A stretch of DNA of 64,000 bases from VAZQ01 sp963807865. GTDB lineage: Bacteria > Pseudomonadota > Alphaproteobacteria > Rhizobiales > Xanthobacteraceae. The notes beneath the pieces were generated by a model that saw nothing but the letters and a program-made list of their open reading frames with translations, ran no database searches and had not been told where the DNA came from. The DNA lies in assembly GCA_963807865.1 (NCBI GenBank), contig CAWEDK010000014.1, forward strand, positions 1 through 64,000, given 5' to 3'. This document shows positions 9,946 to 19,750 of the stretch, one piece after another; the first letter of the stretch is position 1, and every line of letters begins with the position of its first letter. Both the position numbers and the translations under genes were made by a program.

Positions 9946-9974
9946 TTGACACATCTGTCGCCTTTCCCTATACA
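9946..9974 (+). promoter_or_regulatory. Strong sigma-70-type promoter upstream of pyrK
   Basis: TTGACA (9946-9951), a 17-bp spacer, then TATACA (9969-9974), close to the housekeeping consensus. It lies about 90 bp upstream of the pyrK ATG. A GGGCC/GGCCC hairpin near 10013-10025 sits in the leader. Confidence 0.6.
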
Positions 9975-10062
9975 CGGACTGAATGCGCGAGCCGGCAAGA
10001 GCGCGGCATAGTGGGCCGAAGGCCCTTAACGGGACCGGCCTGCCCCTGAGATCCATCGATCG

Positions 10063-10933
10063 ATGTCCCGCGACCTGAACGCCAACTACACCAATGCCGC
10101 CCTGCGCGTCGGCGACGCCGATTCCTATCCGCAGCGGCTGGTGGGCGAGTTCATCGGTGCGGTCGTCTCCAACGAATGGGTCAACAAGGAATACAAGCAC
10201 CTGATCCTGAAGGTGCATCCGCACGCGCTGAAGGCTTATGCGGGCCAGATGTTCCATCTGCTGTGCCCGTCGCCGGACGGCGCGGAGGTCTGGATGCGCC
10301 GGCCGATGAGCGTCTACCGCGTCGAGAAGGACGCCGGCCACGTCGAGTTTCTCTACAAGTGCGAAGGGCGCGGCACCCGCGGCATGGCGATGCTCGCTCC
10401 CGGCGACGATTTCAATCTCGCCGGCCCGCTCGGCGTCGGCTTCGCGCTTGAGCCGTGCTGGAAGAACATCGTCGTGCTCGGCCGCGGCGTCGGCCTTGCG
10501 ACGCTCGCGCCGCTGTCGCAGCTCGCCGCCGAGCACGGCGTCGGCGTCACCGCGATCCTCAGCGCGCGCAATCCCGCGCGTGGTGATGTCGAAGGAGCTG
10601 TTCGAGGGGCTCGGCGCCAAGACCATCACGGTCGTCGACTCCGACAACACCAGCGCGGTCGAGAATGTCGAGGCGATCATCGAGGGCCTGATCGCCGCGG
10701 GCAAAGCCGACGCGTTTTTCACCTGTGGTTCAAATCGCCTGCTGAAGCTGATGCAGCGGCTCGGCAAGAAGCACGACATTCCGGGCCAGGTCGCGGTGGA
10801 GCAGATCATGGTCTGCGGATTCGGCGCCTGCTACGTTTGCGTGCGCACCTTCGAGGTCGACGGCAAGCGCGTGCTCAGGCGGGTCTGCCGCGAAGGTCCG
10901 GTGTTCAACATGCAGGAGGCCGTCGGATGGTAG
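10063..10933 (+). CDS. pyrK: Dihydroorotate dehydrogenase electron-transfer subunit (one frameshift)
   Basis: PyrK passes electrons from the catalytic PyrD subunit to NAD+ through FAD and a [2Fe-2S] cluster. The FAD-binding barrel contains WMRRPMSVYR. The NAD-binding part starts KNIVVLGRGVGLATLAPL. The C-terminal cluster motif is clear: VCGFGACYVC, with the last Cys in RRVCREGP. The start is ATG 10063 (MSRDLNANYTN) behind a strong promoter. One extra C near 10575 splits ILSARNP from RVVMSKELF. Length is about 289 aa, close to the family. The stop at 10933 overlaps the pyrD start by 7 bp, indicating translational coupling. This two-subunit form is typical of Gram-positive bacteria; most alphaproteobacteria use a quinone-linked class 2 enzyme. 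Confidence 0.88.
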
Positions 10934-11874
10934 ACCTCACGGTCAAGATCGGCGACGTCACGCTGCAGAACCCCATTCAGCCGGCGTCCGGCGCGTTCTC
11001 GTGGGAATACAACGACGTCATCGACCTCAACCGGCTCGGCGCGCTGGTCGCCAAGACCATCTGCCGCGAGCCGCGGCTCGGCAACCCGACGCCGCGCATG
11101 GCCGAGACCGAGGCCGGCATCATCCAGTCGATCGGCCTGCCGGGCAAAGGCATCGAGTATTTCATCGAGCACATCGTTCCCGAATACGCCAGGTTCAAGC
11201 CGCCGCTGGTGGTCAGCGTCTCGTCGGAAACCATCGAGGATTTCGCCGCGCTCGCCGAAGAGCTGAGCGTGCCGGACGTCGACGTGATCGAGGCCAACAT
11301 CTCCTGCCCGACGCGCAACTCGAGCGGCGGCAACTTCGCGATGCACGAGGACTACACCCGCGACTGCATCACGGCGATCCGGGCCAAGACCACGAAGCCG
11401 CTGTGGGTGAAGCTCTCGCCCAACGCCGGCGACATCGTCTCGATCGCGCTCGCCGCCGAAGATGCCGGCGCCGACGCGCTGGTGATCGCCAACACGTTCC
11501 TGTCGCTGAAGATCAGGACCGACAATTTCCGCCCGGCGCTCGGCAACAAGTTCGGCGGGCTGGTGTCGCCCGCGCTGAAGCCGATCGTGCTGCGGATGGT
11601 CTACCAGGTCGCCAAGCAGGTGAAGATTCCGATCATCGGCATCGGCGGCGTCACCAAGGCCGAGGACGTGGTCGAGTACATGCTGGCGGGCGCGAGCGCG
11701 GTCGGCATCGGCTATGCGGGCTTCCGCAATCCGACCGCGCTGGTCACGATCATCGACGACCTGGCAGCCTGGTGCGACGAGCGCGGCATCAAGAAGGTCA
11801 CGGAACTGATCGGCGCCGTGCGCGACCAGGACATGGAGACCGACACGCTCGTCGCCGCGTCCGCGGGCGTGTAG
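10927..11874 (+). CDS. pyrD: Dihydroorotate dehydrogenase catalytic subunit, class 1B-like
   Basis: Oxidises dihydroorotate to orotate with FMN. The class 1 catalytic Cys is in EANISCPTRNSSGGNF (class 2 enzymes have Ser there). FMN and phosphate-binding segments include LWVKLSPNAGD, GLVSPALKPIVLRM, IIGIGGVTKAEDV and GASAVGIGYA. There is no N-terminal membrane-associating extension, fitting a soluble NAD-linked PyrDK complex. It is intact, 315 aa, ATG 10927. The 7-bp overlap with pyrK and the shared promoter make an operon. With pyrC and pyrE nearby this gives four successive pyrimidine enzymes within about 5.4 kb. Confidence 0.9.
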   Translation: MVDLTVKIGDVTLQNPIQPASGAFSWEYNDVIDLNRLGALVAKTICREPRLGNPTPRMAETEAGIIQSIGLPGKGIEYFIEHIVPEYARFKPPLVVSVSSETIEDFAALAEELSVPDVDVIEANISCPTRNSSGGNFAMHEDYTRDCITAIRAKTTKPLWVKLSPNAGDIVSIALAAEDAGADALVIANTFLSLKIRTDNFRPALGNKFGGLVSPALKPIVLRMVYQVAKQVKIPIIGIGGVTKAEDVVEYMLAGASAVGIGYAGFRNPTALVTIIDDLAAWCDERGIKKVTELIGAVRDQDMETDTLVAASAGV

Positions 11875-11910
11875 ACGCTTATCCCGCTGAACGGGCGCAC
11901 GTACATCCCG

Positions 11911-11939
11911 GCTCGTCCCCGCGAAAGCGGGGAGCCCAG
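11911..11939. repeat. Dispersed palindrome, CCCGCGAAAGCGGG type
   Basis: GCTCGTCCCCGCGAAAGCGG core followed by GGAGCCCAG, the same element as at 4689 and 6331, just after the pyrD stop. Confidence 0.6.
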
Positions 11940-11998
11940 CACGAAGATGTGCGTGAAAGTCAAGAACTCGATGTCCCGCTCGCGCGCGGCGTGAGCGG

Positions 11999-12019
11999 AG
12001 AGAGTGCGCGCTACTCTCT
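11999..12019. terminator. Stem-loop between convergent pyrD and the XRE regulator
   Basis: AGAGAGT / ACTCTCT perfect 7-bp stem with a 7-nt GC-rich loop, located between convergent genes and just before the regulator stop at 12024. A weak bidirectional terminator candidate, without a T-tract. Confidence 0.35.
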
Positions 12020-12023
12020 TGGA

Positions 12024-12945
12024 TCAGACGCTAGGTCGGTCCGTCATCGCCGCTGCGGCTCGATCCGTCCGCGCGAGCAGGTCGCGCATCAGCGCCACCG
12101 CCTGCGATCCTTTCAGCGCGCGCGCCCAGAGCTCCTTCGCCATCTTCTCGTGCAGCGCCAGCGCTTCGCGGCGCCGACGTGATCATCGCCACGCCGACGC
12201 GGATGTTGGGCTGCTCGCCCAGCCGGAACGGGCTCAGCACCAGGATCTGCCGGTCGGGCTGGCGGAAGATCTGGAAGCTCGCATGCGGCAGCGTGTCGGC
12301 GACGATGCCGATCTGCACGCCGATCGGCTCGTCCTCCATCAGCGCGATGAAATGCTCGGCCTCGGCGCGCGCCAGCGCGCGGCGTTCGCGGCGGACCTTG
12401 TCGGGCAGGCCGAGGCGGCCGACCAGCCCGTTCTGCAGAAAGTGCTCCATCTCGATGGCCGAGATCAGGTTGACGATGCCGGGCCGGCGCTTGCGGTAGG
12501 TGGCCTTGCGCTGGCGCAGGACGGCGGTGATCTCGTCGACCTGCGTCGAGCGCGCGCTGCGCGGCCGGGCAGCGTCTTCCGGGATGCTCTCGCGCAGGAT
12601 GTCGCCGAGCGCCGCGTCGAACGCATCCGAGGCGAGCAGGTACGAGATCGGCCCGGCCAGCACGATGATGTGCTCGGAAGTTTCCTCGATCTGCCGCATG
12701 CGCTCGAAATAGCTGACCGCCGAGGGGACGTATTCGACACCGACCCCGAGCAGCGTCGGCACCGAGACGTCGAGCAGATCGGCGAGTTTCTCGAGCGTCT
12801 CGATCTTGGCGAGTTCGCCCTTCTCGAAACGGTAAAGCGCGGTGCGCGAAATGCCGAGCCGGCTTGCGATTTCGTCGGCCGACAGCCCCGAGCCGAGGCG
12901 GAACGCCTTCAGCCGGTTGCCGATATCGTCGAAGCGAATGGCCAT
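12024..12945 (-). CDS. XRE-family HTH transcriptional regulator (one frameshift near C-terminus)
   Basis: The N-terminal helix-turn-helix is RLKAFRLGSGLSADEIASRL then GISRTALYRFEKGELAKIET (start ATG 12945, MAIRFDDIGNRL). The C-terminal 200 residues are an effector-binding region rather than a cupin, with GIVNLISAIEMEHFLQNG and DRQILVLSPFRLGEQPNIRV. One extra C near 12175 diverts the frame. The corrected tail is ...TSAREALALHEKMAKELW and ends MTDRPSV at 12024; uncorrected, the frame stops at 12031. It is downstream of the coxMS genes in the same orientation, so it may control them and the divergent coxML operon. The palindrome at 14711-14724 is a candidate site. Confidence 0.8.
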
Positions 12946-12965
12946 GACGCTGGCGAAGACCTGCC

Positions 12966-13048
12966 TGCGTCATGCCCGGCCTTGTGCCGGGCATCTACGT
13001 CGTTGCTGAGACGAAGACGTGGATGGCCGGGACAAGCCCGGCCATGAC
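12966..13048. repeat. Dispersed GCCCGGC/GGCCGGG inverted-repeat element
   Basis: The segment CATGCCCGGCCTTGTGCCGG... at the left and GGCCGGGACAAGCCCGGCC at the right (about 13024-13044) forms two stacked hairpins between the XRE gene and coxS. This is a well-known type of dispersed intergenic element in Rhizobiales. A related degenerate copy lies at about 7200-7310. Confidence 0.55.
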
Positions 13049-13056
13049 GGATGAAT

Positions 13057-13555
<499 letters not shown>

Positions 13556-13592
13556 GATCGCCTCGACCGCAATGATTGCTTCAGCTGAACCG

Positions 13593-14643
13593 TTACGCGT
13601 GCCGCGAATGCGGTCTGCTCCCTCTCCCATAGGGAGAGGGGCGGGGTGAGGGGCTACGGTCTCTCGAGCGCGGTAACCCCTCCCCAACCCTCTCCCCAAC
13701 GGGGGAGGCGCCCCGCGCGGCTCGATAGCCGTGGTCTGAACGCTGTCGGACAGAGACATGGCGCCGCATGCGGGCTCGGTACCGCGCAGGCGGGCGTAGG
13801 CCTTCTCCAGCGCGCGGCGCGACAGCACCGCGGCCAGATGCTGGCGGTAGGAGGCCGGCGCATGCACGTCGTCGATCGCGTCGAACTTGCGGCAGCTCTC
13901 GCAGGCGTCGCGGAACAGGTCGCCCGCCGGGATCTGCCCGACGATCGCCTGCTCCAGCTCGCGGGCGCGGATCGGCGCCGTGCCCATGCCGCCGAGCGTG
14001 ACCGAGGCGCGGGTGATCTTGCCGGCCGCGTCGCCTTCCAGGAGCGCGGCCGCCGACGTGATGGCGAAGTCGCCGTGGCGGCGCGAGAATTCGACGAAAG
14101 CGAAGCCGTGGCCCGGCCGCCCATTGCGGAAACGAAATGGCGATCAGCATCTCGTTGAGTTCCAGCGCCGGCGTCATGTAGGCGACCGGAAACTCGGCGA
14201 ACGGAATCGTGCGCCGGCCGTTCGGCCCGGCGACCGTCACGGTCGCATCGTGCCCGCACGCCAGCGTCACCAGTTCGGCCGCCGGATCGAGATGGCAGAG
14301 CGAGCCGCCGATGGTGCCGCGGTTGCGGGTCTGGCGGTGCCCGACCTGCAGCAGCGCCTCGTGGATGATCGGCCAGCGCGCCCGCACCACGTCGGAGAAT
14401 TCGAGGTCGCGCTGGCGCGTCATGCCGCCGATTTCGAGCGCGCCGCCGGCTTCGCGGATGTACGACAGGCCTTCGACGCGGTTGAGATCGATGATGTGAT
14501 CGGGCTGCACGAACCGGAAATTCAGCATCGGCATCAGCGATTGCCCGCCCGCCAGTAGCTTGGCGTTGTCGAGACGGCCGAGCAGCGCCACGGCCTCGTT
14601 GACGGTTTGCGGGATCGTGATAACTGAAGGGCGGTGGCTTCAT
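13593..14643 (-). CDS. coxM: FAD-binding medium subunit of a Mo hydroxylase (CoxM type; frameshifted, 3' end unclear)
   Basis: Medium subunit with a PCMH-type FAD domain. It starts at ATG 14643 (MKPPPFSYHDP). Motifs: KLLAGGQSLMPMLNFRF, then QTRNRGTIGGSLCHLDPAAE (the TIGGS FAD signature), and the C-terminal CO_deh_flav_C region HLAAVLSRRALEKAYARLRG. Extra bases near 14613 and 14122 shift the frame. In the corrected frame no stop occurs before the coxS ATG: the reading frame runs through a palindromic repeat (13611-13716) straight into coxS. Either the stop was lost through another error or the two subunits are fused. The listed end is the stop of one of the alternative frames. It is divergent from a second coxM at 14784. 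Confidence 0.75.
13611..13716. repeat. GGGAGAGGG/CCCTCTCCC palindromic repeat pair
   Basis: Two inverted GC-rich units (CTCCCTCTCCCATAGGGAGA near 13618, and CCCTCCCCAACCCTCTCCCC near 13678) between coxM and coxS. The same family recurs at 17975-18118, 22388-22525 and 24939-24968. Confidence 0.6.
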
Positions 14644-14783
14644 GTGATGGGGTCCAGGCGGATTCTTTACTTATACCAATGACTATGCATCAATCAAAAA
14701 AAGCGCAAAATCCCAAATATGGGACAATCCGCGGTGACCGTTCGCGCTCCGTTCGGCCTTCACCGCCGCTGCGGTGAGGACCG
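14644..14783. promoter_or_regulatory. Divergent promoter region with palindrome between coxM/coxS and coxM/coxL operons
   Basis: A 140-bp AT-richer gap separates the two divergent operons. It contains the palindrome TCCCA-AATA-TGGGA (14711-14724) and an A-rich run (AATCAAAAAAAGCGCAAAAT) on its left. The neighbouring XRE regulator is a plausible binder, but this is inference from position. Confidence 0.45.
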
Positions 14784-15641
14784 ATGAAGCCCGCGCCCTT
14801 TCGCTATCACGCGCCGAAGACCGTCGACGAGGCGGTGAAAACGCTGGCCGAAGTCGCGCCGGACGACGGCCGCGTGCTGGCTGGCGGGCAGAGCCTCGTG
14901 CCGATCATGGCGTTCCGCCTGTCGCGGCCGAGCCATCTCGTCGACATCAACGGCGTCGACGCACTCAAGCGCCTGGCGGTGGAGGGCGACAAGCTCGCGA
15001 TCGGCGCCTGCGTGCGCCATGCGACGTTTCAGCGCCCGGTGGTGGAGGGGCCGCTCGGCAATCTGCTGGCGACCGTGGTGCGCCACATCGCGCACTATCC
15101 GATCCGGACCCGCGGCACGTTCTGCGGCAGCGTCGCGCACGCCGACCCGGCGTCCGAATGGTGCCTGGTGTCGGCGACGCTCGACGCCGAGATGGTGGCG
15201 AAGAGCGTGCGCGGCGAGCGCCGCATTCCGGCGCGAGACTACTTCCAGGGCATCATGACGACCGCGCTCGCGGAGGATGAGCTCCTCACCGAAGTGCGGC
15301 TGCCGATCCTGCCGCCCGACACGCGGTTCGGCTTCTACGAGTTCAATCGCCGCGCCGGCGACTTCGCGCTCGGCATGGCGCTGGTGACTTACCGCGTCGT
15401 CGACGGCGTGATCGCCGATCCGCGCGTCGGCGTCGGCGGCGCCGAGCCGCAGCCGCGGCGGATGGCGGAGGCCGAAAAGCTGCTGGCCGGCAAGGCGCCG
15501 GGCCGCGAAGCGTTCGTGGCGGCCGCCGAGGCCGCGTCGGCCGCGGTCGATCCGCTGGTGGACGCCACCACCAGCGCCGAGTACCGGCGCGATCTGGTCG
15601 CCACCGTGACCCGCCGCGCGCTCGAACAGGCTGCCGCATGA
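14784..15641 (+). CDS. coxM: FAD-binding medium subunit of a Mo hydroxylase (CoxM type)
   Basis: An intact 285-aa FAD subunit, ATG 14784 (MKPAPFRYHAPKTVDEA). FAD-binding motifs: VLAGGQSLVPIMAFRLSRP and PIRTRGTFCGSVAHADPASE; C-terminal domain GVGGAEPQPRRMAEAEKLLA and RRDLVATVTRRALEQAA. It moves electrons from [2Fe-2S] clusters to an acceptor. The stop overlaps the coxL start in an ATGA (15638-15641), so the pair is translationally coupled. No small [2Fe-2S] subunit is in this operon; the divergent coxS at 13057-13555 would have to supply it. Confidence 0.93.
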   Translation: MKPAPFRYHAPKTVDEAVKTLAEVAPDDGRVLAGGQSLVPIMAFRLSRPSHLVDINGVDALKRLAVEGDKLAIGACVRHATFQRPVVEGPLGNLLATVVRHIAHYPIRTRGTFCGSVAHADPASEWCLVSATLDAEMVAKSVRGERRIPARDYFQGIMTTALAEDELLTEVRLPILPPDTRFGFYEFNRRAGDFALGMALVTYRVVDGVIADPRVGVGGAEPQPRRMAEAEKLLAGKAPGREAFVAAAEAASAAVDPLVDATTSAEYRRDLVATVTRRALEQAAA

Positions 15642-17933
15642 AGTGGATCGGCCAGTCGGTCGAGCGGCTGGAGGATCCGCCGCTGGTGCGCGGCCACGGC
15701 CGTTTCGCCGGCGACATCGCGTTCCCGCACCAGCTCTGCATGCGGCTCGTCCGCTCGAACCACGCGCACGGCCGGATCGTCGGCATCGACGCGACTGAGG
15801 CGCGCGCGCTGCGCGGCGTGGTCGCGGTCTGGACCGCGGACGACGTCGCAGACGTGCCGCCGATCGATTTCCGCGAAGGCCGCATCGAGAAGCTCGAACC
15901 CTATCGTCAGCCCATACTGGCGACCGGCCGCGTGCGGTTCGTCGGCGATCCGGTCGCCGCGGTCTTCGCAACCGATCCATACGTGGCGGAGGACGCCGCC
16001 GATCTTGTCACCGTCGAGATCGAGGAACTGCCGGCGCTGCTCGATGCTACCGCGCCGCCGGTCGAATTCCTTTCCGGCCGCAGCACCGAGGCCGACATCA
16101 TCCGCCAGGGCTACGGCGACGTCGATGCGGCCTTGCGGGCCGCGCCCATCACGGTCGAGCTCGAACTCGCCATCGGCCGCCACTCCGGCGTGCCGCTTGA
16201 GACTCGCGGTGCGATAGGCCGCTACGATGCGTCCCGCGATATCATCGAACTGTATGGCGCCGCCAAAGTGCCGCATCGCATCCGCGAACTGCTGTCGCTG
16301 ATGCTCAAGCGGCCGCCGTCGTCGATCCACGTGCACGAAGGCCATACCGGCGGCGGCTTCGGTATCCGCGGCGAGCTTTATCCCGAGGACGTGCTGGTCT
16401 GCGTCGCCGCCATGCGGCTCGGCCGGCCGGTGAAATGGATCGAGGACCGGCGCGAGCACCTGATCACTGCCAATCATTCGCGCCAGCAGCTTCACCGTAT
16501 CCGCGCTGGCGTCGATCACGACGGCCGCATCCTGGCGATCGACGACGAGTATTTCCACGACCAGGGCGGCTATGTGCGCACCCACGCCACCCGTGTCGTG
16601 CACATGACGGCCGGCATCCTGCCGGGGCCGTATCGCGTCCCTGCGTATCGCTCAGTCGGCCACTTCCGCCTCACCAACAAGACGCCGGCCGCGACCTATA
16701 GGGCGCCCGGCCGCTACGAGACCACGTTCGTGCGCGAGCGCCTGATCGACGCCATCGCGCAAAAGCTCGGCCTTGATCCGAACGACGTGCGCCGCCGCAA
16801 CGCCATCACCAAGGAGGAGATGCCCTATCACCGGCCCCTCGAAGCGCTCGGTGAGGAGATCGAGCACGATTTCGGGCGACTATTGCGGGCTGCTCGACCG
16901 CGTGATCGCCGAGACCGGCTGGGAGGCGATCAAGGCCGACGCGGCGCGCCGTCGCGCCGCCGGCGAAATGGTCGGCGCCGGCATCGCGATGTTCGTCGAG
17001 AAAGGCGGGCTTGGGCCGGCCGATGGCGTGCGCATCGAGGTCGATACCCACGGCATGATCGAACTGATCACCGGCGGTGCGTCACTCGGGCAGGGGTTCG
17101 AGACCGTGATGGCGCAGGTCTGCGCCGAGGGCGTCGGCACCGACTACAAGCGCATCCGCGTCACGCACGGCCAGACCGACCGCATCGAGTTCGGCATCGG
17201 CGCCCACGCCTCGCGTGCCACCGTGATGACGGCGTCGGCGACGCACAACGGTGCCTTGAAATTACGCGCAAAAGCGCTGGAGATGGCGGGCGAGCTGATG
17301 CAGCAGCCGCCCGACGCACTCGACATCGTCGACGGAAGGGTGATCCGCAAGGATCAGCCGTTGGGTCCGTCGATGACGCTCGGCGAGATCGCCAAGCACC
17401 TGGAGCCGACGTCGAAGACCTTGGGCGGCCGCGAGCCGGGCTTGTCGGTTGACGGCTGGTTCTTCACCGAGCACCAGGTCTATCCCTACGGCATTCATCT
17501 CGCGGTGGTGCGGGTCGATCGTGAAACCGGTGGCGTCGCAGTCGAGCGGTTCGTGATCGCCTACGACATCGGGCGCGCCATCAATCCGGCGCTGGTGAAG
17601 GGGCAGATCGTCGGCGGCTTCGCCCAGGGACTGGGCGGCGCACTGCTCGAGGAATTCACCTACAACGAGCGCGGCGACCCGCTGGCGACGACCTTCGCCG
17701 ACTACCTGTTGCCGACGGTGCGCGAGACGCCCGAGGTCGAGATCATCCTGCGCGAAGACTACGCCAGTCCGCTCAACCCGCTCGGCATCAAGGGCGCGGG
17801 CGAGAGCGGCGTGACCGGCGTCGGCGCGGCAATTGCATCCGCCATCGACGACGCCATCGGCATGCCGGGCGCGGTGACGCAGCTTCCGGTGACGCCGCAG
17901 CGGCTGAAGCAGTTGCTGAACGGGCGGCGGTGA
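15638..17933 (+). CDS. Molybdopterin-binding large subunit of a Mo hydroxylase (CoxL-like; one frameshift)
   Basis: The catalytic subunit of a xanthine-dehydrogenase-family hydroxylase with a Mo-cytosine-dinucleotide-type cofactor. N-terminal: VERLEDPPLVRGHGRFAGDI. MoCo-binding motifs: HEGHTGGGFGIRGELYPED, TYRAPGRYETTFVRE. The C-terminal active-site Glu is in NPLGIKGAGESGVTG. It lacks the AYxCSFR loop of true CO dehydrogenase, so the name CoxL is by family only and the substrate may be an aromatic or N-heterocycle. One extra G near 16876 (HDF / GDYCGLLDRV) breaks the frame; corrected length is about 764 aa. It ends at TGA 17933. Confidence 0.88.
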
Positions 17934-17974
17934 TGACGGTCGCTCGTTGTGCGGGATTCAACGCGCGGCGAATT

Positions 17975-18118
17975 CGGTGCGCTCCCTCCCCCACGCGAAG
18001 CGTGGTGGGGAGGGTTGGGGTGGGGGGGCGTTTGGATTTGAGGAGTGTCCCCCCACCCCGGCGCACTTCGTGCGCCGACCCTCCCCACCGCTAGGCGGGG
18101 GGAGGGTGATACGCGGCC
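17975..18118. repeat. Paired GC-rich palindromes after coxL
   Basis: Two hairpins face each other in the 248-bp gap: CCCACGCGAAGCGTGGTGGG (near 17990-18010) and CGCACTTCGTGCG (near 18063). They are flanked by GGGTTGGGGTGGGG and CCCCACCCCGGC arms that can pair over about 60 bp. The same repeat family occurs at 13611 and 22388. No gene is seen in the gap. Confidence 0.6.
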
Positions 18119-18181
18119 CGAGCAGTGCCCGATCTCTCGCGCTCTGCTAGTCTGCACCGGTACACGATCAGGAGCCGCCCG

Positions 18182-19736
18182 ATGACCATCGCCGATGTCC
18201 GCAACGCCAAGCGTCCGGCGAAGAAGGCGGCAAAGCCGTCTGCCACTGCCGCCAAGCTGTCCGCCAACGTGAAGCCGCCGGCTACCGCGAAGCCATCGGC
18301 GATCGTTAAACCGAAGCAGGACCTGCGCGCCTGGATCGAGGCGTTGCGCGCGGCGGGCGAGGTGCAGGAGATCGCCGGCGCCGAGCGCGAGACCGAGATC
18401 GGCGGCATCGTCGATCTCTACATGCGCAAGATGGGCAACCGCGCCGTCCTGTTCGATGACATTCCCGGCTATCCGCGCGGCCACCGCATCCTGGCGAACA
18501 TCCTCACGTCGGTCCGGCGCATCAACCTGACGGTCGGGTTGCCGGTCGACGGCTCGGCGCTCGAACTGGTGTCGTACTGGCGCAACTACATGAAGGCGGC
18601 GCGCAGCATTCCGCCGGCCGTCGTGAAGTCCGGGCCGATCCTCGAAAACGTCTACACCGGCAAGGACATCGACATCACGAAAATTCCGACGCCGCGCTGG
18701 CACGAGCACGACGGCGGCTACTACATCGGCACCGGCGTCATGGTGATCATGCGCGACCCTGATACCGGCTGGATCAACTACGGCGCCTACCGGGTGCAGT
18801 CGCAGGGGCCGAATGTCGCGACCGTGATGTGCTCCAAGGGCAAGCACGGCGACCTGATCAAGCGCCGCTATCATGAGCGCGGCGAGCCGTGTCCGATCGC
18901 GGTGGTGTGCGGCATGCATCCGGCGCTGTTCATGGTGGCCGGGCTCGAAATTCCCTACGGCAAGAACGAATACGACGTCGCCGGCGGCCTGATCGGCGAG
19001 GCCGTCGAAGTCATCAAGGGGCCGCGCACCGGGCTGCCGATCCCGGTCGCATGCCGAGATCGCGTTTGAGGGCTTCGTGCATCCGGACGATTTGCTCGAC
19101 GAAGGCCCGCTCGGCGAATGGACCGGCTACTACGCGGGCGGTCACAAGAAAGAGCCGGCGATCCGCATCGAGACCTTCATGCACCGCAATGACCCGGTGT
19201 TGCTCGGCGCGATCCCGGGCGTGCCGCCCGACGACGACTCGTTCTATCGCGGCACCTACCGCTCGGGCGCGGTCTGGAACCAGCTCGAAGCGGCCGGCGT
19301 GCCGGAGGTGAAGGGCGTGTGGGCGCATGCGGCCGGCGGCAGCCGGCTCTGGCTCACGGTCGCGATCAAGCAGCAGTACGGCGGCCACGCCAAGCAGGCC
19401 GGGCTGATCGCGTCGCAGTGCCATGCCGGGGCCTATGCCAACCGCTTTGTCGTGGTGGTCGACGACGACATCGATCCGGCCGACATGGACCAGGTGGTGT
19501 GGGCGATGTGCACGCGCTGCGATCCCCGCGAGGGCATGGAGGTGTTGCGCGGCTGCTGGAGCACGGTGCTCGATCCGATGGCCTACGGCACCGACGATCC
19601 GCGCAACGCGCGGGTAGTGATCGACGCCTGCAAGCCGTGGAAACGGCGCGACACGTTCCCGATCGTGGCTCGTTCCAGCCAGGAGCTCGACGCCCGCATC
19701 CGCGCCAAGTGGGCCCACGTGCTGCCGCGCACCTAA
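18182..19736 (+). CDS. UbiD family decarboxylase, copy 1 (one frameshift)
   Basis: UbiD-type (de)carboxylases use prenylated FMN on aromatic or alpha,beta-unsaturated acids. After a 40-residue Lys/Ala/Pro-rich N-terminal stretch (start ATG 18182, MTIADVRNAK) the family core appears: DLRAWIEALRAAGEVQEI, VLFDDIPGYPRGHRIL, DPDTGWINYGAYRVQ, then GPLGEWTGYYAGG in the region of the catalytic Glu, and YGGHAKQAGLIAS. One extra C near 19054 splits IPVACE from IAFEGF. Corrected length is about 517 aa, long for the family because of the N-terminal tail. It is followed after 14 bp by a second UbiD gene. Confidence 0.9.
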
Positions 19737-19750
19737 ACAGGAGAGAGGTC

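Noticed and set aside
15638..17933. Aerobic carbon monoxide dehydrogenase
   Set aside because: The large subunit lacks the AYxCSFR active-site loop (TYRAPGR instead), so CO oxidation is not supported although the family name is CoxL.
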